Shown here: one piece after another, positions 1 through 9,921 of the stretch
Numbering within the stretch: position 1 is the stretch's first letter
Layout: each line of letters opens with the position of its first letter
DNA from: Serratia symbiotica
Lineage (GTDB): Bacteria > Pseudomonadota > Gammaproteobacteria > Enterobacterales > Enterobacteriaceae
NCBI RefSeq assembly: GCF_000821185.2
Contig: NZ_CP050855.1
Coordinates: 992,001 to 1,056,000 of the forward strand
Length of the DNA stretch: 64,000 nt
Direction of reading: 5' to 3'
Translations under genes and position numbers: made by a program
Notes under the pieces: generated by a model
Database searches by the model: none
The model's input: the letters and a program-made list of their open reading frames with translations, nothing else
What the model was told of the DNA's origin: nothing

Positions 1-1179
1 ACCATGCTAGGTCACATGCTGGATCAAAAGCATCGTACCACCATCAACTATTTTGCTATGCCGCCAAGCACTTTCGGTGCGATTTGCCAAGGGCTAGGTA
101 AAACCAAGCTGAATCATGAGCCGGCGCGTGTGGTGATGGAGAAGCCGCTGGGCACCGATCTGGCGTCTTGCCGCGTGATCAACGATCAGGTTGCGGAGTA
201 CTTCAATGAATCACAGGTCTATCGTATCGACCACTATCTTGGCAAAGAAACAGTATTGAACCTGCTGGCGTTGCGGTTTGCCAACTCGTTGTTCGCTTCC
301 AACTGGGACAACCGCACTATCGATTCTGTGCAAATCACCGTGGCGGAAGAGGTGGGTATTGAAGGGCGATGGGGCTACTTTGACCAGGCTGGCCAGATGC
401 GCGACATGATCCAGAACCACTTGCTGCAAATCTTGACCATGATCGCTATGTCGCCCCCGGTAGATTTGTCGGCTGACCGTATCCGCGATGAGAAGGTGAA
501 GGTACTGCGCTCGCTGCGGCGTATTGATCAGACCAATGTGCATGAAACCACTGTGCGCGGGCAGTACACCGCTGGCTTCGTTCAGGGCAAAAAGGTACCG
601 GGCTATCTGGAAGAGGAGGGGGCGAACAAAAACAGCCACACTGAAACCTTCGTCTCAATCCGCGTGGATATCGATAACTGGCGGTGGGCTGGGGTGCCGT
701 TCTACCTACGTACCGGTAAACGCCTGCCGACCAAATGTTCAGAAGTGGTGGTGTACTTCAAAAACCCACCGCTCAACTTGTTCAGCGATTCTTATCAGCA
801 ACTGCCGCAGAACAAGCTAACCATTCGCCTTCAACCGGATGAAGGCATTGAGATCCAGGTGCTGAATAAATTACCGGGGCTGGATCATAAGCACCGTCTG
901 CAAACCAGCAAGTTGGATTTGAGCTTCTCTGAGACATTCAATCAGGAACACGTAGCGGATGCCTATGAGCGCTTGCTGCTAGAAAGCATGCGTGGCATTC
1001 AAGCGCTGTTTGTACGCCGTGACGAAGTGGAAGAAGCGTGGAAGTGGGTTGACTCTATCATGAACGCCTGGAAGGCGGACAACGAGGCACCTAAGCCATA
1101 TCAGGCTGGCACTTGGGGGCCTGTGGCCTCGGTGGCGATGATTACCCGCGATGGCCGTTCCTGGAACGAGTTCGAATAA
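1..1179 (+). CDS. zwf: Glucose-6-phosphate dehydrogenase, 5'-truncated by window edge
   Basis: Oxidises glucose 6-phosphate to 6-phosphogluconolactone with NADP reduction, the entry step of the oxidative pentose phosphate pathway, in the cytoplasm. The reading frame is open from base 1 and gives about 392 residues to a TAA stop. The family is about 490 residues, so roughly 100 N-terminal residues with the nucleotide-binding GxxGDLA segment lie outside the window. The active-site signature RIDHYLGKE is present, followed by the conserved C-terminal domain ([20 protein letters not shown], WxWVD, GTWGP). The apparent ATG at base 4 is an internal Met, not the start. The family assignment is secure; regulation cannot be seen. 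Confidence 0.97.
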   Translation, partial: TMLGHMLDQKHRTTINYFAMPPSTFGAICQGLGKTKLNHEPARVVMEKPLGTDLASCRVINDQVAEYFNESQVYRIDHYLGKETVLNLLALRFANSLFASNWDNRTIDSVQITVAEEVGIEGRWGYFDQAGQMRDMIQNHLLQILTMIAMSPPVDLSADRIRDEKVKVLRSLRRIDQTNVHETTVRGQYTAGFVQGKKVPGYLEEEGANKNSHTETFVSIRVDIDNWRWAGVPFYLRTGKRLPTKCSEVVVYFKNPPLNLFSDSYQQLPQNKLTIRLQPDEGIEIQVLNKLPGLDHKHRLQTSKLDLSFSETFNQEHVADAYERLLLESMRGIQALFVRRDEVEEAWKWVDSIMNAWKADNEAPKPYQAGTWGPVASVAMITRDGRSWNEFE

Positions 1180-1241
1180 CACACGGCTTTTGGGGCGCGG
1201 CACTAACCTGCGGCTGTTGTGCATGCGGTGTTTTCACCGCT

Positions 1242-1585
1242 TCACAGCGCCGCGATAATCTTGATTTCAACCTTGTACTTCGGGTTCATCAATTGTGCCT
1301 GCACGGTGCAGCGCACCGGCGCATTGCCAGCGACCACCCAGGCATCCCAGGCGGCGTTTATGGCGGCGAAATCGGCAGCATTGGCCGGGAAAATGGTGGC
1401 GTCCAGAATGCGGTTCTTTTCCGAACCGACCCGTGCCAACAATATGTCGATGGTGGTCAGCGTGCTAGCGGTTTGCGCAGTGGCGTCTTCATCAGATTTT
1501 CCGGCACGCTGGTGTAGTAGAGGGTATCATTGTGTACTACGGCTTAGGATCAGCGATGATCGGGATCAATTCGTTCGATGTTCAT
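1242..1585 (-). pseudogene. yoaB: RidA/YjgF-family protein YoaB, frameshifted remnant
   Basis: Intact relatives are about 114-residue RidA-like proteins that hydrolyse reactive enamine/imine intermediates. The N-terminus (MNIERIDPDHR) starts from an ATG whose complement is at 1583-1585 and hits a stop after 11 codons. The middle (VVHNDTLYYTSVPENL) and the C-terminal half (ARVGSEKNRILDATIF through APVRCTVQAQLMNPKYKVEIKI) lie in different frames, so at least two frame breaks separate recognisable pieces. It lies divergently next to yoaA, its usual neighbour. The conserved C-terminal core remains, but no complete protein can be made without recoding; sequencing error is the alternative. Confidence 0.85.
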
Positions 1586-1717
1586 TGGGTTATCTCCATG
1601 CCTATTTCCACTAAGAGTATCACAGCCAGCGGTGGAAATAGGTAGTGATAAAGTCGATGGTAGCGGCGTGGCAGGCTTGGCATAATCAACGTTGAATGAC
1701 ACTGACAGAGAAATAGT

Positions 1718-3634
1718 GTGACAGACGATTTTGCAACAGATGGCGCTCTGGCGCAGGCAATCAAGGGATTCAAACCGCGCGAGGCACAACGGCTGATGGC
1801 GCAAGCGGTTACCGAAGCGATCAACTTCAAGCAAGAACTGGTGGTGGAGGCGGGAACTGGCACCGGCAAAACCTTCGCCTACTTGGCACCTGCGCTGCGC
1901 GCCCAACGTAAAGTGATTATTTCCACCGGATCGAAAGCCTTGCAGGATCAACTCTATGTGCGTGATCTGCCCACCATTGCCAATGCACTGAACTACAAAG
2001 GTAAAATGGCGCTGCTGAAAGGGCGTTCCAACTACTTGTGCTTGGAACGGTTGGAGCAGCAGTCAATGGCTGGTGGAGAGTTGGCCGGTCAGGCCCTGAT
2101 CGATCTGGTGCACTTGCGTAAGTGGTCTTCACAAACCCAAGACGGCGATATCAGCCGCTGTAGCGATGTAGCGGAGGACAGCGCTGTCTGGCCGCTGGTG
2201 ACCAGTACCAATGACAATTGCCTCGGCAGTGATTGCCCGCTGTATCAGAACTGTTTCGTGGTTAAAGCACGGCGGCGAGCCATGGATGCCGATGTGGTGG
2301 TGGTGAATCATCACCTGTTTCTGGCAGACATGGTGGTGAAGGAAGGCGGATTTGCCGAATTAATCCCTGCGGCTGATGTGATGATTTTCGATGAAGCACA
2401 CCAACTCCCCGATATCGCCAGCCAGTATTTTGGCAAACAGCTCACCAGCCGCCAGTTGCTGGATCTGGCAAAAGACATCACCATTGCTTACCGCACCGAA
2501 GTTCGTGATGCTGCACAATTGCAAAAAAGCGCCGACCGCTTAAGCCAAAGTACTCAGGATTTCCGGATAATGTTGGGGGAGCCGGGATTTCGCGGCAATC
2601 TGCGTGATGTGCTCAGCCAGCCGAACGTTCAGCGTGCGCTGCTGTTGCTCGATGATGCGCTCGAACTGTGTTATGACGTGTCCAAGCTATCGTTGGGGCG
2701 TTCTGCATTGCTGGACGCTGCTTTTGAGCGCGCCACGCTATACCGTGCGCGCCTCAAACAGTTGCAGCAGGTCACTGAACCCGGCTATAGCTATTGGTAT
2801 GAATGCAATTCACGCCATTTTGTGCTAGCGCTGACGCCGTTGACGGTGGCCGATCGCTTCCGCGAACTGCTGGACGAGCAGCCGGGTAGTTGGATTTTTA
2901 CGTCCGCTACGTTATCGGTCAACGAGCAGTTGGCCTATTTTACTGAACGATTGGGCCTGAGCAAGGCGAAGACCTGGTTGCTACCTAGCCCGTTTGACTA
3001 CGCCAAACAGGCACTGCTGTGTGTGCCGCGTTTCCTGCCATCGCCTAATCAGCCCGGCGGCGCGCGCCAATTGGCGCGCATGCTGCGGCCCCTGATCGAG
3101 GCCAATAACGGCCGCTGTTTTTTGCTATGCACCTCGCACCAGATGATGCGCGAATTGGCTGAAGAATTTCGCGCCACCCTGTTGCTGCCTGTGTTGTTGC
3201 AGGGTGAAACCAGTAAAGGCCAACTGTTGACACAGTTTGTTGAGGCCGGCAACGCACTACTGGTGGCAACCAGTAGTTTCTGGGAGGGAGTAGACGTGCG
3301 AGGTGACGCATTATCCTGTGTGATCATCGACAAGCTGCCGTTCACCTCGCCGGATGATCCGCTATTAAAGGCACGGATTGAAGATTGCCGCCTGCGAGGC
3401 GGCGACCCTTTCAATGATGTGCAATTACCGGATGCAGTCATCACGCTGAAGCAGGGTGTCGGGCGGCTGATCCGTGACACCGATGATCGCGGTGTGCTGG
3501 TGATCTGCGATAATCGGCTAGTGATGCGTCCTTACGGCGAAGTGTTCCTCAACAGCCTGCCACCGACGCCACGCACCCGTGATATCGCCCAGGCGATCGC
3601 ATTCCTACAGGACACTCCGCCGCTAGTAACATGA
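1718..3634 (+). CDS. yoaA: ATP-dependent DNA helicase YoaA (DinG/XPD-like)
   Basis: Superfamily 2 helicase of the XPD/DinG iron-sulfur group; in E. coli YoaA acts with the polymerase III chi subunit in DNA damage tolerance. The protein has 638 residues, like E. coli. Walker A (EAGTGTGKT) is at about 44-52, and the DEAH box at 225-228. Cysteines 108, 168, 173 and 179 are placed to bind the 4Fe-4S cluster. The C-terminal helicase motifs include GVGRLIRD. The start is GTG at 1718, chosen because the product then begins MTDDF as in E. coli. It is followed after a short gap by tsaB, as in E. coli. No damage to the frame is seen. Confidence 0.95.
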   Translation: MTDDFATDGALAQAIKGFKPREAQRLMAQAVTEAINFKQELVVEAGTGTGKTFAYLAPALRAQRKVIISTGSKALQDQLYVRDLPTIANALNYKGKMALLKGRSNYLCLERLEQQSMAGGELAGQALIDLVHLRKWSSQTQDGDISRCSDVAEDSAVWPLVTSTNDNCLGSDCPLYQNCFVVKARRRAMDADVVVVNHHLFLADMVVKEGGFAELIPAADVMIFDEAHQLPDIASQYFGKQLTSRQLLDLAKDITIAYRTEVRDAAQLQKSADRLSQSTQDFRIMLGEPGFRGNLRDVLSQPNVQRALLLLDDALELCYDVSKLSLGRSALLDAAFERATLYRARLKQLQQVTEPGYSYWYECNSRHFVLALTPLTVADRFRELLDEQPGSWIFTSATLSVNEQLAYFTERLGLSKAKTWLLPSPFDYAKQALLCVPRFLPSPNQPGGARQLARMLRPLIEANNGRCFLLCTSHQMMRELAEEFRATLLLPVLLQGETSKGQLLTQFVEAGNALLVATSSFWEGVDVRGDALSCVIIDKLPFTSPDDPLLKARIEDCRLRGGDPFNDVQLPDAVITLKQGVGRLIRDTDDRGVLVICDNRLVMRPYGEVFLNSLPPTPRTRDIAQAIAFLQDTPPLVT

Positions 3635-3706
3635 AAGAGGAAAGGTGGCTGTGTTATAATGCGCGCACTGTATGAAAACCCTGCTTTATTCTCGCCAGAG
3701 GTTGGT

Positions 3707-4408
3707 ATGTCCACGCGAATTTTAGCGATCGATACATCGACGGAAGCCTGTTCCGTTGCTATCTGGAATCAAGGTGAAATCCTGGCCTTGTCTGAGTTAC
3801 GCCCACGTGAGCATACGCAACGTATTTTACCTATGGTGCAGCAGGTACTGGCGGATGGCGGCCTGGTGCTTAGCCAGCTTGATGTATTGGCTTTTGGCCG
3901 CGGCCCCGGTAGTTTTACCGGTGTACGTATCGGCATTGGTATCGCTCAGGGGCTGGCGCTGGGTGCCGATCTTCCGATGCTGGGTATTTCCACCTTGCAA
4001 ACCATGGCACAGGGTGCTTGGCGGGTCAGCCATGCTGAGCGTGTACTGGCGGCGATTGACGCCCGGATGGGGGAAGTCTACTGGGGGCAATTCGAGCGTC
4101 AGCAGGATGGCCGTTGGCATGAAAGCGAAGGAGAAGGGGTGATTTCACCCGCTCAGGCATTGGAGCGCGCTCACGGACTGCATGGCGACTGGGCTTGTGT
4201 TGGCACTGGTTGGCAAACATATCCAGATTTGGTCAGCGGGTCTGCGTTGAGCGTGCGTGATGGACAAATGCTGTTGCCCCAGGCAGAAGACATGCTGCCG
4301 CTAGCGTTACTGGCTTGGCAACAGGGTCTGGCGGTGGCAGTGGAAAACGCCGAACCAACCTACTTGCGTAATGAAGTTACCTGGAAGAAGCGGCCTGGTC
4401 GCCCCTAG
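3707..4408 (+). CDS. tsaB: tRNA threonylcarbamoyladenosine biosynthesis protein TsaB
   Basis: Part of the TsaB-TsaD-TsaE complex that transfers threonylcarbamoyl to A37 of ANN-decoding tRNAs; TsaB is the inactive ASKHA-fold partner and scaffold of TsaD. The 233-residue product begins [18 protein letters not shown] and carries the conserved [13 protein letters not shown] segment. An in-frame upstream ATG at 3659 would add 16 residues, but the start at 3707 has an AGAGG ribosome binding site and the family length (E. coli 231). It sits between yoaA and the lipoprotein gene yeaY, the conserved order. It is expected to be essential and the frame is intact. Confidence 0.96.
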   Translation: MSTRILAIDTSTEACSVAIWNQGEILALSELRPREHTQRILPMVQQVLADGGLVLSQLDVLAFGRGPGSFTGVRIGIGIAQGLALGADLPMLGISTLQTMAQGAWRVSHAERVLAAIDARMGEVYWGQFERQQDGRWHESEGEGVISPAQALERAHGLHGDWACVGTGWQTYPDLVSGSALSVRDGQMLLPQAEDMLPLALLAWQQGLAVAVENAEPTYLRNEVTWKKRPGRP

Positions 4409-4490
4409 TCGCAGCGTATTGTGCTGTGGGACTTGAAGAGGTAATCGTGCCTAACTCAATGGTCAAGCTTACTGTTATTTCGAGGAGATT

Positions 4491-5054
4491 ATGACAATGT
4501 TAACCCGTAATACAAAAAGTTTGGTGTTGCTGACCATCGCCTGTGGTGCACTGGTATTGGCTGGTTGCGTCACTGTGCCGGATGCCATCAAAGGTTCAAC
4601 GGCTACACCTGTCATGCAGTTGTCCTCGGTGCAGCATGCGCCGAATCTGTTTACCGGCGCAGAGGCACGTTTTGGCGGCAAGGTAATGAACATCACCAAT
4701 GAGCAAGGGCAGACAGTGTTGGAAATTGCCACTGTGCCGCTCGACTCGTCGGCGCGTCCTATTTTAGGTGAACCATCAAGCGGCCGTTTGTTGGCCACGG
4801 TACAAGGGTTCCTTGAACCGGCTGATTTTAAAAGCCAGATAGTGACTGTGGTCGGGCCGATTACCGGCCTGAAAGACGGTAAGATCGGCATGACCTCATA
4901 CCGGTTTGTTACGATGAACGCCACTGGTTATAAGCGTTGGCACCTGGTGCAGCAGGTGATAATACCGCCTGTGCCTATCGGGCCATGGCGCAACTGGGGC
5001 TATGGTTGGTATAATCCAGACCCGGCACAGCTACAAATCATCGTTACCGAGTAG
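4491..5054 (+). CDS. yeaY: Slp-family outer membrane lipoprotein YeaY
   Basis: A 187-residue lipoprotein of the Slp family, whose members are outer-membrane lipoproteins induced by starvation or stationary phase; the molecular role is unknown. The N-terminus shows a basic start, a hydrophobic stretch and the lipobox LAGC with lipidated Cys26. A strong ribosome binding site (CGAGGAGA) precedes the ATG at 4491. The body contains the [17 protein letters not shown] and [18 protein letters not shown] segments of the family. In E. coli fadD follows; here a gene-less stretch follows instead. Confidence 0.9.
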   Translation: MTMLTRNTKSLVLLTIACGALVLAGCVTVPDAIKGSTATPVMQLSSVQHAPNLFTGAEARFGGKVMNITNEQGQTVLEIATVPLDSSARPILGEPSSGRLLATVQGFLEPADFKSQIVTVVGPITGLKDGKIGMTSYRFVTMNATGYKRWHLVQQVIIPPVPIGPWRNWGYGWYNPDPAQLQIIVTE

Positions 5055-6282
5055 CAAACGCGTGATGTGAACCATTTTAATACGGCGGCCGATCGGTTTG
5101 CTCAGGCGTTGTAGCGTTAGCATCACTATTACTAATGTGTTGTTTCTGGCGAAGTGCGTCAGCGTGAATACTTGCTCGTGCCGCTATACCCGTGCTTTAT
5201 TGGATTGGTAAAATATTACGCACGCTTGTTCTGCCGCCTCCCGTGGAGGTGCAGCGGCAGAGGCCAGGCATTATGCAATGTCTTTTTACTTGTCAGGTAT
5301 TAGCAAAATTTCACATATCACCCTCTCCCCGCCAAAATGCGTTGCGGTGAATTGATGTCGTATCTATTGCTCATAGTGATATTACTATCAAGTTAATCGT
5401 TTGGTAGTGAAACATGAATTTACTCATTTTATCATAGTGATATAGCTAATTTTCAGCATAGTGGAGGGGCGGGAAAAAGCCCACGTAGTACGCTGTGGGC
5501 AAAACTCCCTGGTATTGGAGTTCTTTATTCATTCTGACTCTTTCCTTAATGATATTGATAATTGATTATATAGATAGGTTGTTATTTTTTGATCGGTTTA
5601 AACGATCATCTCTGGTGTGATGCAGGGTATATACCCTAAATAATTCGAGTTGTAGGAAGGCCGTAACGCAGAGACAAATCGGTCAGGAACCGATTTGAGC
5701 AGTGCTTGCGCTGGGCCTCAGACTGAACCTTAGGGGTGAGAACCATTAATTCCCAGGCGCTGGCACCCGTCAGTGACTGGGGGGGCCAAGAAAGCTAACG
5801 CGCAGTCAACTTGAAGTATGACGGGTATAAAAAGCAATCAATTTGTGGTTGCCCATGACAAGAAGGATCTGCGTGCAACTGCATTACTCTGCGGGCTGAT
5901 TTTACGGGTGATGTTGGTGATGACCGACATGGCATCACCGCGTGGGCGAGGTTAAAAATGTCATCAGTTGATTATCTGAATGCTGGGCGTTACCCTGGTC
6001 AGGCATTAGAGTTACGGCGTTTATTACCGTGCTCGAAACGATTTTTTGTGGTGCGTCGGGCATGCTTAACAGTTTGGGGAAAAAGTCTCCTGTCCTTTAT
6101 ACCTTACTGTCCCATAACGCTGGTGAGTGTTTGGTTGTGCCCGGTAGTTGACCGTGGAGGGCGCGACCCGAAGGGCAGAGGCCAACTATGCTCACCCTAG
6201 GTGACGCGCCGCTGATTTGATCCACCAAACTTTACGGTTCGCCTAGTGTTGTTGCGTTGGGATCCTACAAGAGAATGACGTT
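5055..6282. other. Gene-less gap where fadD is expected; contains an ERIC element
   Basis: About 1.2 kb between yeaY and rnd without a convincing gene. E. coli has fadD (long-chain acyl-CoA ligase) here; translating both strands I recognise no FadD segment. Contents: two hairpins near 5477-5530 (GCCCAC/GTGGGC, then AACTCC/GGAGTT followed by CTTTATT) that could terminate transcription, a 12-bp direct repeat TCATAGTGATAT at 5371 and 5432, an ERIC repeat at 5630-5829, and an 80-codon open frame at 5958-6200 with no family resemblance. The fadD position call rests on conserved gene order, not on sequence remnants. Confidence 0.7.
5630..5829 (+). repeat. ERIC element with enlarged centre (about 200 bp)
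   Basis: The imperfect terminal inverted repeats are characteristic of ERIC: TATACCCTAAATAATTCGAG at the left, and AACTTGAAGTATGACGGGTATA-type sequence at the right. The core CAGTGACTGGGGGG at about 5773-5786 resembles the ERIC central palindrome. The standard element is about 127 bp, so this copy carries about 70 extra bases in the left half, shared with the copy at 37661-37863. Confidence 0.85.
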
Positions 6283-7404
6283 TTGAATTATAAGTTGATT
6301 ACTACCGATACCGCATTGCAGCAGGTCTGCGAGCAGGCGCGCACGCAATCGCAGATTGCGCTGGACACCGAGTTTGTCAGAACACGTACCTACTACCCAC
6401 AATTAGGTTTAATCCAACTCTACGATGGCGAGCAGCTTTCCCTGATCGATCCGCTGCCAATAAAGCAATGGCAGCCATTTATCGCATTGCTGGCCGATAC
6501 CCAGGTAGTCAAGTTTCTCCACGCAGGCAGTGAAGACTTGGAGGTGTTTATCAACGCCTTTAAAACTCTGCCTACCCCAATGATCGACACCCAGATCCTG
6601 GCAGCTTTTGCTGGCCGAACACTGTCATGTGGCTTTGCAACGCTGGTGGCGGAATATATGCAGGTCGAGCTGGATAAGAGCGAAGTGCGCACCGACTGGC
6701 TGGCGCGTCCATTGACGGAAAAACAGTGCGTCTATGCGGCGGCAGATGTGTTCTATCTTCTGCCGATGGCGAAACAATTGGTGCAGGAGACCGAGGAGGC
6801 CGGTTGGGCCAGCGCCGCCAACACCGAGAGCCTGTTGCTGTGCCAGCGTCGTAGCGAGATGTTGTCACCGGAATTGGCCTACCGCGAAATCAGCAATGCC
6901 TGGAATCTCAGCCCGCGTCAATTGGCATGTTTACAAAAGCTGGCAGCATGGCGTTTGCAGCAGGCGCGTGAGCGCGATCTGGCGGTAAATTTTGTGGTGC
7001 GTGAAGAGCACCTTTGGCAGGTGGCGCGTTATATGCCAACATCGCTAGGGGAACTAGACTCGCTGGGCCTAAGTGGAGCGGAGATCCGTTATCACGGCAA
7101 AACCCTGATAGCGCTAGTGTCGCAGGCGGCAGCGCTGGACACCTCCGCTTTGCCGGCACCGCTGTTGAATCTGATCGACCAGCCAGGCTACAAGAAAGCT
7201 TTCAAGGAGATTAAAGCGGCGATAGTGATCGTCAGTGAGCAAAGCGGGTTAAGCAGTGAATTACTGGCCTCACGCCGCCAGGTTAACCAACTGCTGAACT
7301 GGCATTGGAAACTGAAAGACAGCCAACCCCTGCCGGAATTAATCAGCAACTGGCGCGGTGATCTATTAGCGGCACCGCTACAAAAAATTCTGAAAAATTA
7401 TTAA
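6283..7404 (+). CDS. rnd: Ribonuclease D
   Basis: 3'-to-5' exoribonuclease of the DEDD family that trims tRNA and other stable RNA 3' ends. 373 residues. Asp28 and Glu30 in ALDTEFVRTRT start the exonuclease domain. The LHAGSEDLEV segment and the YAAADVFYLLP motif supply the other acidic/tyrosine residues. An HRDC domain follows (about 205-285, TRQLA-like through GLSGAEIRYHGK). The start is TTG at 6283; E. coli rnd is also known to use UUG, which keeps expression low. The upstream neighbour fadD is absent, so the promoter must lie in the rearranged gap. Confidence 0.96.
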   Translation: MNYKLITTDTALQQVCEQARTQSQIALDTEFVRTRTYYPQLGLIQLYDGEQLSLIDPLPIKQWQPFIALLADTQVVKFLHAGSEDLEVFINAFKTLPTPMIDTQILAAFAGRTLSCGFATLVAEYMQVELDKSEVRTDWLARPLTEKQCVYAAADVFYLLPMAKQLVQETEEAGWASAANTESLLLCQRRSEMLSPELAYREISNAWNLSPRQLACLQKLAAWRLQQARERDLAVNFVVREEHLWQVARYMPTSLGELDSLGLSGAEIRYHGKTLIALVSQAAALDTSALPAPLLNLIDQPGYKKAFKEIKAAIVIVSEQSGLSSELLASRRQVNQLLNWHWKLKDSQPLPELISNWRGDLLAAPLQKILKNY

Positions 7405-7888
7405 TTGTTGGCAAAATTGGCAATTCATCTCAATTTTGTTGAGTGGTATGCGGCAGCATACTGTAGCACAGATGCTGGAAACTATCGGGAACGGGTTCCG
7501 GCTTTCACTGAAATCTGGATGCGGTTGAATACCCCAGCGAGCACGTAATGGGTCTGACGGATTTCCATGCGTGCATGGTATCTCATGAGCTACTTCATGT
7601 TCTCCACCATTAAAATGGCGAGCCTCTAACGTTGAAACTTCCCAACTAGGCTGATAAATGCACTCGCCATTTTTACTTGAAGAAACAAAAACCGTTGGAT
7701 TAGGTATATTTTCTGAAGAGAACCTTATCAGGAAATAAATTATGTGAGGGGATTGGTGTACCGCACCACGAAGGATATTCTATCCACTTGAGTCGTCCCT
7801 CATACACGATGACAATAAGATGACTCAGGGATTTCAGTGAAAAAACACCTGCTGCTTTAGTTATGACGCTAATATGAGAACCTATCAT
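7405..7888 (-). pseudogene. Disrupted gene of unknown function between rnd and minE
   Basis: The minus strand has a 62-codon frame from 7888 (starting MIGSHISVITKAAGVF). After a shift near 7730 it continues in another frame for more than 80 codons (SSENIPNPTVFVSSSKNGE, then HFNGGEHEVAHEIPC and DPLRARWGIQPHPDF). The two frames together read like one protein, suggesting a frameshifted gene. I do not recognise the family. The plus strand shows no alternative gene. Support is only the smooth amino-acid composition across the join, so confidence is limited; a chance pair of open frames is possible. Confidence 0.4.
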
Positions 7889-7957
7889 TTAAGGTATAAA
7901 TGGATGGAGAACCGCTAAATGCTCACATTCTTGACTTATCTGCACCCTGTACAGCCA

Positions 7958-7982
7958 CCCCCCTAAACACTATAGAGGGGGC
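7958..7982 (-). terminator. Hairpin downstream of minE
   Basis: A 6-bp G/C stem (CCCCCT pairing with AGGGGG around an 11-base loop) begins 14 bases beyond the minE stop. No clear T-run follows on the minus strand, so it may slow or stabilise the transcript end instead of being a classical terminator. Confidence 0.35.
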
Positions 7983-7995
7983 TTATGAATCGTCC

Positions 7996-8265
7996 TCATT
8001 TACCTGTGTCTTCCGGCTCCGGCAATGTTACGTTGAGTTCAAGCACCGAAATATCATCGTCTTTCTGCTCAAACTGCACATGCAGCATTTCAGGATCGAT
8101 CTGAATATATTTGCAAATTACTGCCAGAATATCGCGTTTCAAATCAGGCAAGTACGGAGGTTCGCTGTCTCCGCGACGGCGCTCTGCGACGATAATCTGT
8201 AGCCGCTCCTTAGCAATATTGGCCGTCTGTTTTTTGCGGGATAGAAAGAAGTCTAATAAGGCCAT
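7996..8265 (-). CDS. minE: Cell division topological specificity factor MinE
   Basis: Drives pole-to-pole oscillation of MinD by stimulating its ATPase, which restricts MinC inhibition to the poles and leaves the mid-cell free for FtsZ. 89 residues, as usual. The N-terminal amphipathic segment ([26 protein letters not shown]) covers the membrane-targeting and anti-MinCD region; the C-terminal half is the topological specificity domain. It starts 3 bases after the minD stop, so it is translationally linked in minCDE order. No defects seen. Confidence 0.97.
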   Translation of the reverse strand: MALLDFFLSRKKQTANIAKERLQIIVAERRRGDSEPPYLPDLKRDILAVICKYIQIDPEMLHVQFEQKDDDISVLELNVTLPEPEDTGK

Positions 8266-8268
8266 GGT

Positions 8269-9081
8269 TTATCCCCCAAAAAGGCGTTTCAGGAAACCCT
8301 TTTTCTCTTCTTCAATGAAGCGGTACGGACGGTCTTCTCCTAACAAGCGTCTAACGGTGTCGTCATAGGCTTTACCGGCATCTGATTCGGCATCCAGGAT
8401 AACCGGCTCGCCTTGGTTAGACGCGCGCAGCACGGACTGGTCTTCGGGGATTACGCCCAGCAGTGGAATACACAAGATCTCCAGCACGTCTTCCATGCTC
8501 AGCATGTCACCACGGCTAACGCGCCCAGGGTTGTAGCGGGTGAGCAACAGGTGTTCCTTGATCGGCGATTCGCCTTTTTCAGCGCGACGGGATTTGGAAG
8601 ACAGAATGCCCAGGATACGGTCAGAATCACGGACGGAGGACACTTCCGGGTTGGTGGTGATGATCGCTTCATCAGCAAAATAAAGCGCCATCAGTGCGCC
8701 AGTTTCTATGCCAGCTGGCGAATCACAGACCACAAAGTCAAAATCCATTTCACCTAAATCGTTGAGGATTTTTTCAACGCCTTCACGGGTCAGCGCATCT
8801 TTGTCGCGTGTTTGTGACGCCGGTAGGATATAAAGATTTTCAGTGCGTTTATCCTTGATTAACGCTTGGTTCAGCGTGGCATCACCTTGAATGACGTTAA
8901 CGAAATCATACACTACCCGACGTTCGCAACCCATGATCAGGTCAAGGTTACGCAAGCCGATATCAAAGTCGATCACCACGGTTTTCTTGCCTTTCTGGGC
9001 GAGGCCGGTAGCAATGGCTGCGCTTGAGGTGGTCTTACCAACCCCTCCCTTACCCGATGTAACAACAATAATGCGTGCCAT
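8269..9081 (-). CDS. minD: Septum site-determining ATPase MinD
   Basis: Membrane-bound ParA-like ATPase that recruits MinC and oscillates with MinE. 270 residues, the same as E. coli. The deviant Walker A motif SGKGGVGKTT (signature Lys11, catalytic Lys16) is at the N-terminus, VIDFDIGLRNLD follows, and FVVCDSPAGIE holds the Walker B segment. The C-terminal amphipathic membrane-targeting helix (GFLKRLFGG) is intact. It lies 25 bp downstream of minC and 3 bp upstream of minE in one operon. Confidence 0.98.
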   Translation of the reverse strand: MARIIVVTSGKGGVGKTTSSAAIATGLAQKGKKTVVIDFDIGLRNLDLIMGCERRVVYDFVNVIQGDATLNQALIKDKRTENLYILPASQTRDKDALTREGVEKILNDLGEMDFDFVVCDSPAGIETGALMALYFADEAIITTNPEVSSVRDSDRILGILSSKSRRAEKGESPIKEHLLLTRYNPGRVSRGDMLSMEDVLEILCIPLLGVIPEDQSVLRASNQGEPVILDAESDAGKAYDDTVRRLLGEDRPYRFIEEEKKGFLKRLFGG

Positions 9082-9106
9082 GAAATGGATTCCTTGTCAA
9101 AAGGGC

Positions 9107-9787
9107 TTAGTTTAGACGTTGTATGGTTAAAGCGTTATTTAACAGGCTCAGCTGTACTGCCTGCCCAAGGTAATCGGGCGGGATCTGGTCGCTCAACCAG
9201 TACTGCCCTGCGATAGAGACTAGCTCAGCCCCCAGGTGCATGCAAAAAATCTGGCACTGTATATCGCCAGATGCACCAGCCAGAGCACGACCACGCATCA
9301 TGCCGTAGATGTGAATATTGCCATCGGCAATCAGCTCAGCACCAGCGCTGACGCTGCTGGCAACGATCAGATCGCTATTGCGGGCATAAATCTGTTGGCC
9401 GGAGCGTACCGGCGTATTGATGATACGTGCCTTGGTGGGGGGATTTTCCTCCACTGTGTCTGGCGCGACCATCTTCTGGCCTTTGCCTTCGTTAAGTAGT
9501 GGCAGCCCGGCCTGCATTATCGCCTGCTTTTGTCGCTCAACTCGGCAACCGCTGACGCCAACCACGCGCAAACCTGCTGCCTCGACAGCCTGCTGAAGTT
9601 CTTTCCAGTTCGCATCGCTATCCAGCGTTGCAACGTTGATAACAACAGGGGCGTTATTCAAAAAGCTGGGCGCTTGCTCCACTTTTTCCAGTAACGCTTG
9701 ACGTATTACCTCGGGTTCTGAAGTGTACAAATGAACAACCGATAGGGTAAAACTGCTGCCTTTTAGCTCAATTGGCGATTGTGACAT
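9107..9787 (-). CDS. minC: Septum site-determining protein MinC
   Basis: FtsZ polymerisation inhibitor positioned by MinD. 226 residues (E. coli 231). The N-terminal FtsZ-interacting domain (about 1-105) is followed by a linker and the right-handed beta-helix C-terminal domain ([54 protein letters not shown]) that dimerises and binds MinD. First gene of minCDE; the divergent promoter region with ycgL lies at 9788-9921. Confidence 0.97.
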   Translation of the reverse strand: MSQSPIELKGSSFTLSVVHLYTSEPEVIRQALLEKVEQAPSFLNNAPVVINVATLDSDANWKELQQAVEAAGLRVVGVSGCRVERQKQAIMQAGLPLLNEGKGQKMVAPDTVEENPPTKARIINTPVRSGQQIYARNSDLIVASSVSAGAELIADGNIHIYGMMRGRALAGASGDIQCQIFCMHLGAELVSIAGQYWLSDQIPPDYLGQAVQLSLLNNALTIQRLN

Positions 9788-9921
9788 CTATCCTGACTCA
9801 GTCTAAGCAACGTTAAAACCCCAGAATACCACTCGGGGGGCGATATTCCGATGTATTAAACATGGTATAGTTAGAGTTATGCCCAGGCAAGACGATGTCT
9901 TAATTAAATAGAGTTAATAAA

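Noticed and set aside
5958..6200. 80-codon open frame between the ERIC element and rnd
   Set aside because: No ribosome binding site, no family resemblance and unusual composition; treated as chance in decayed sequence.
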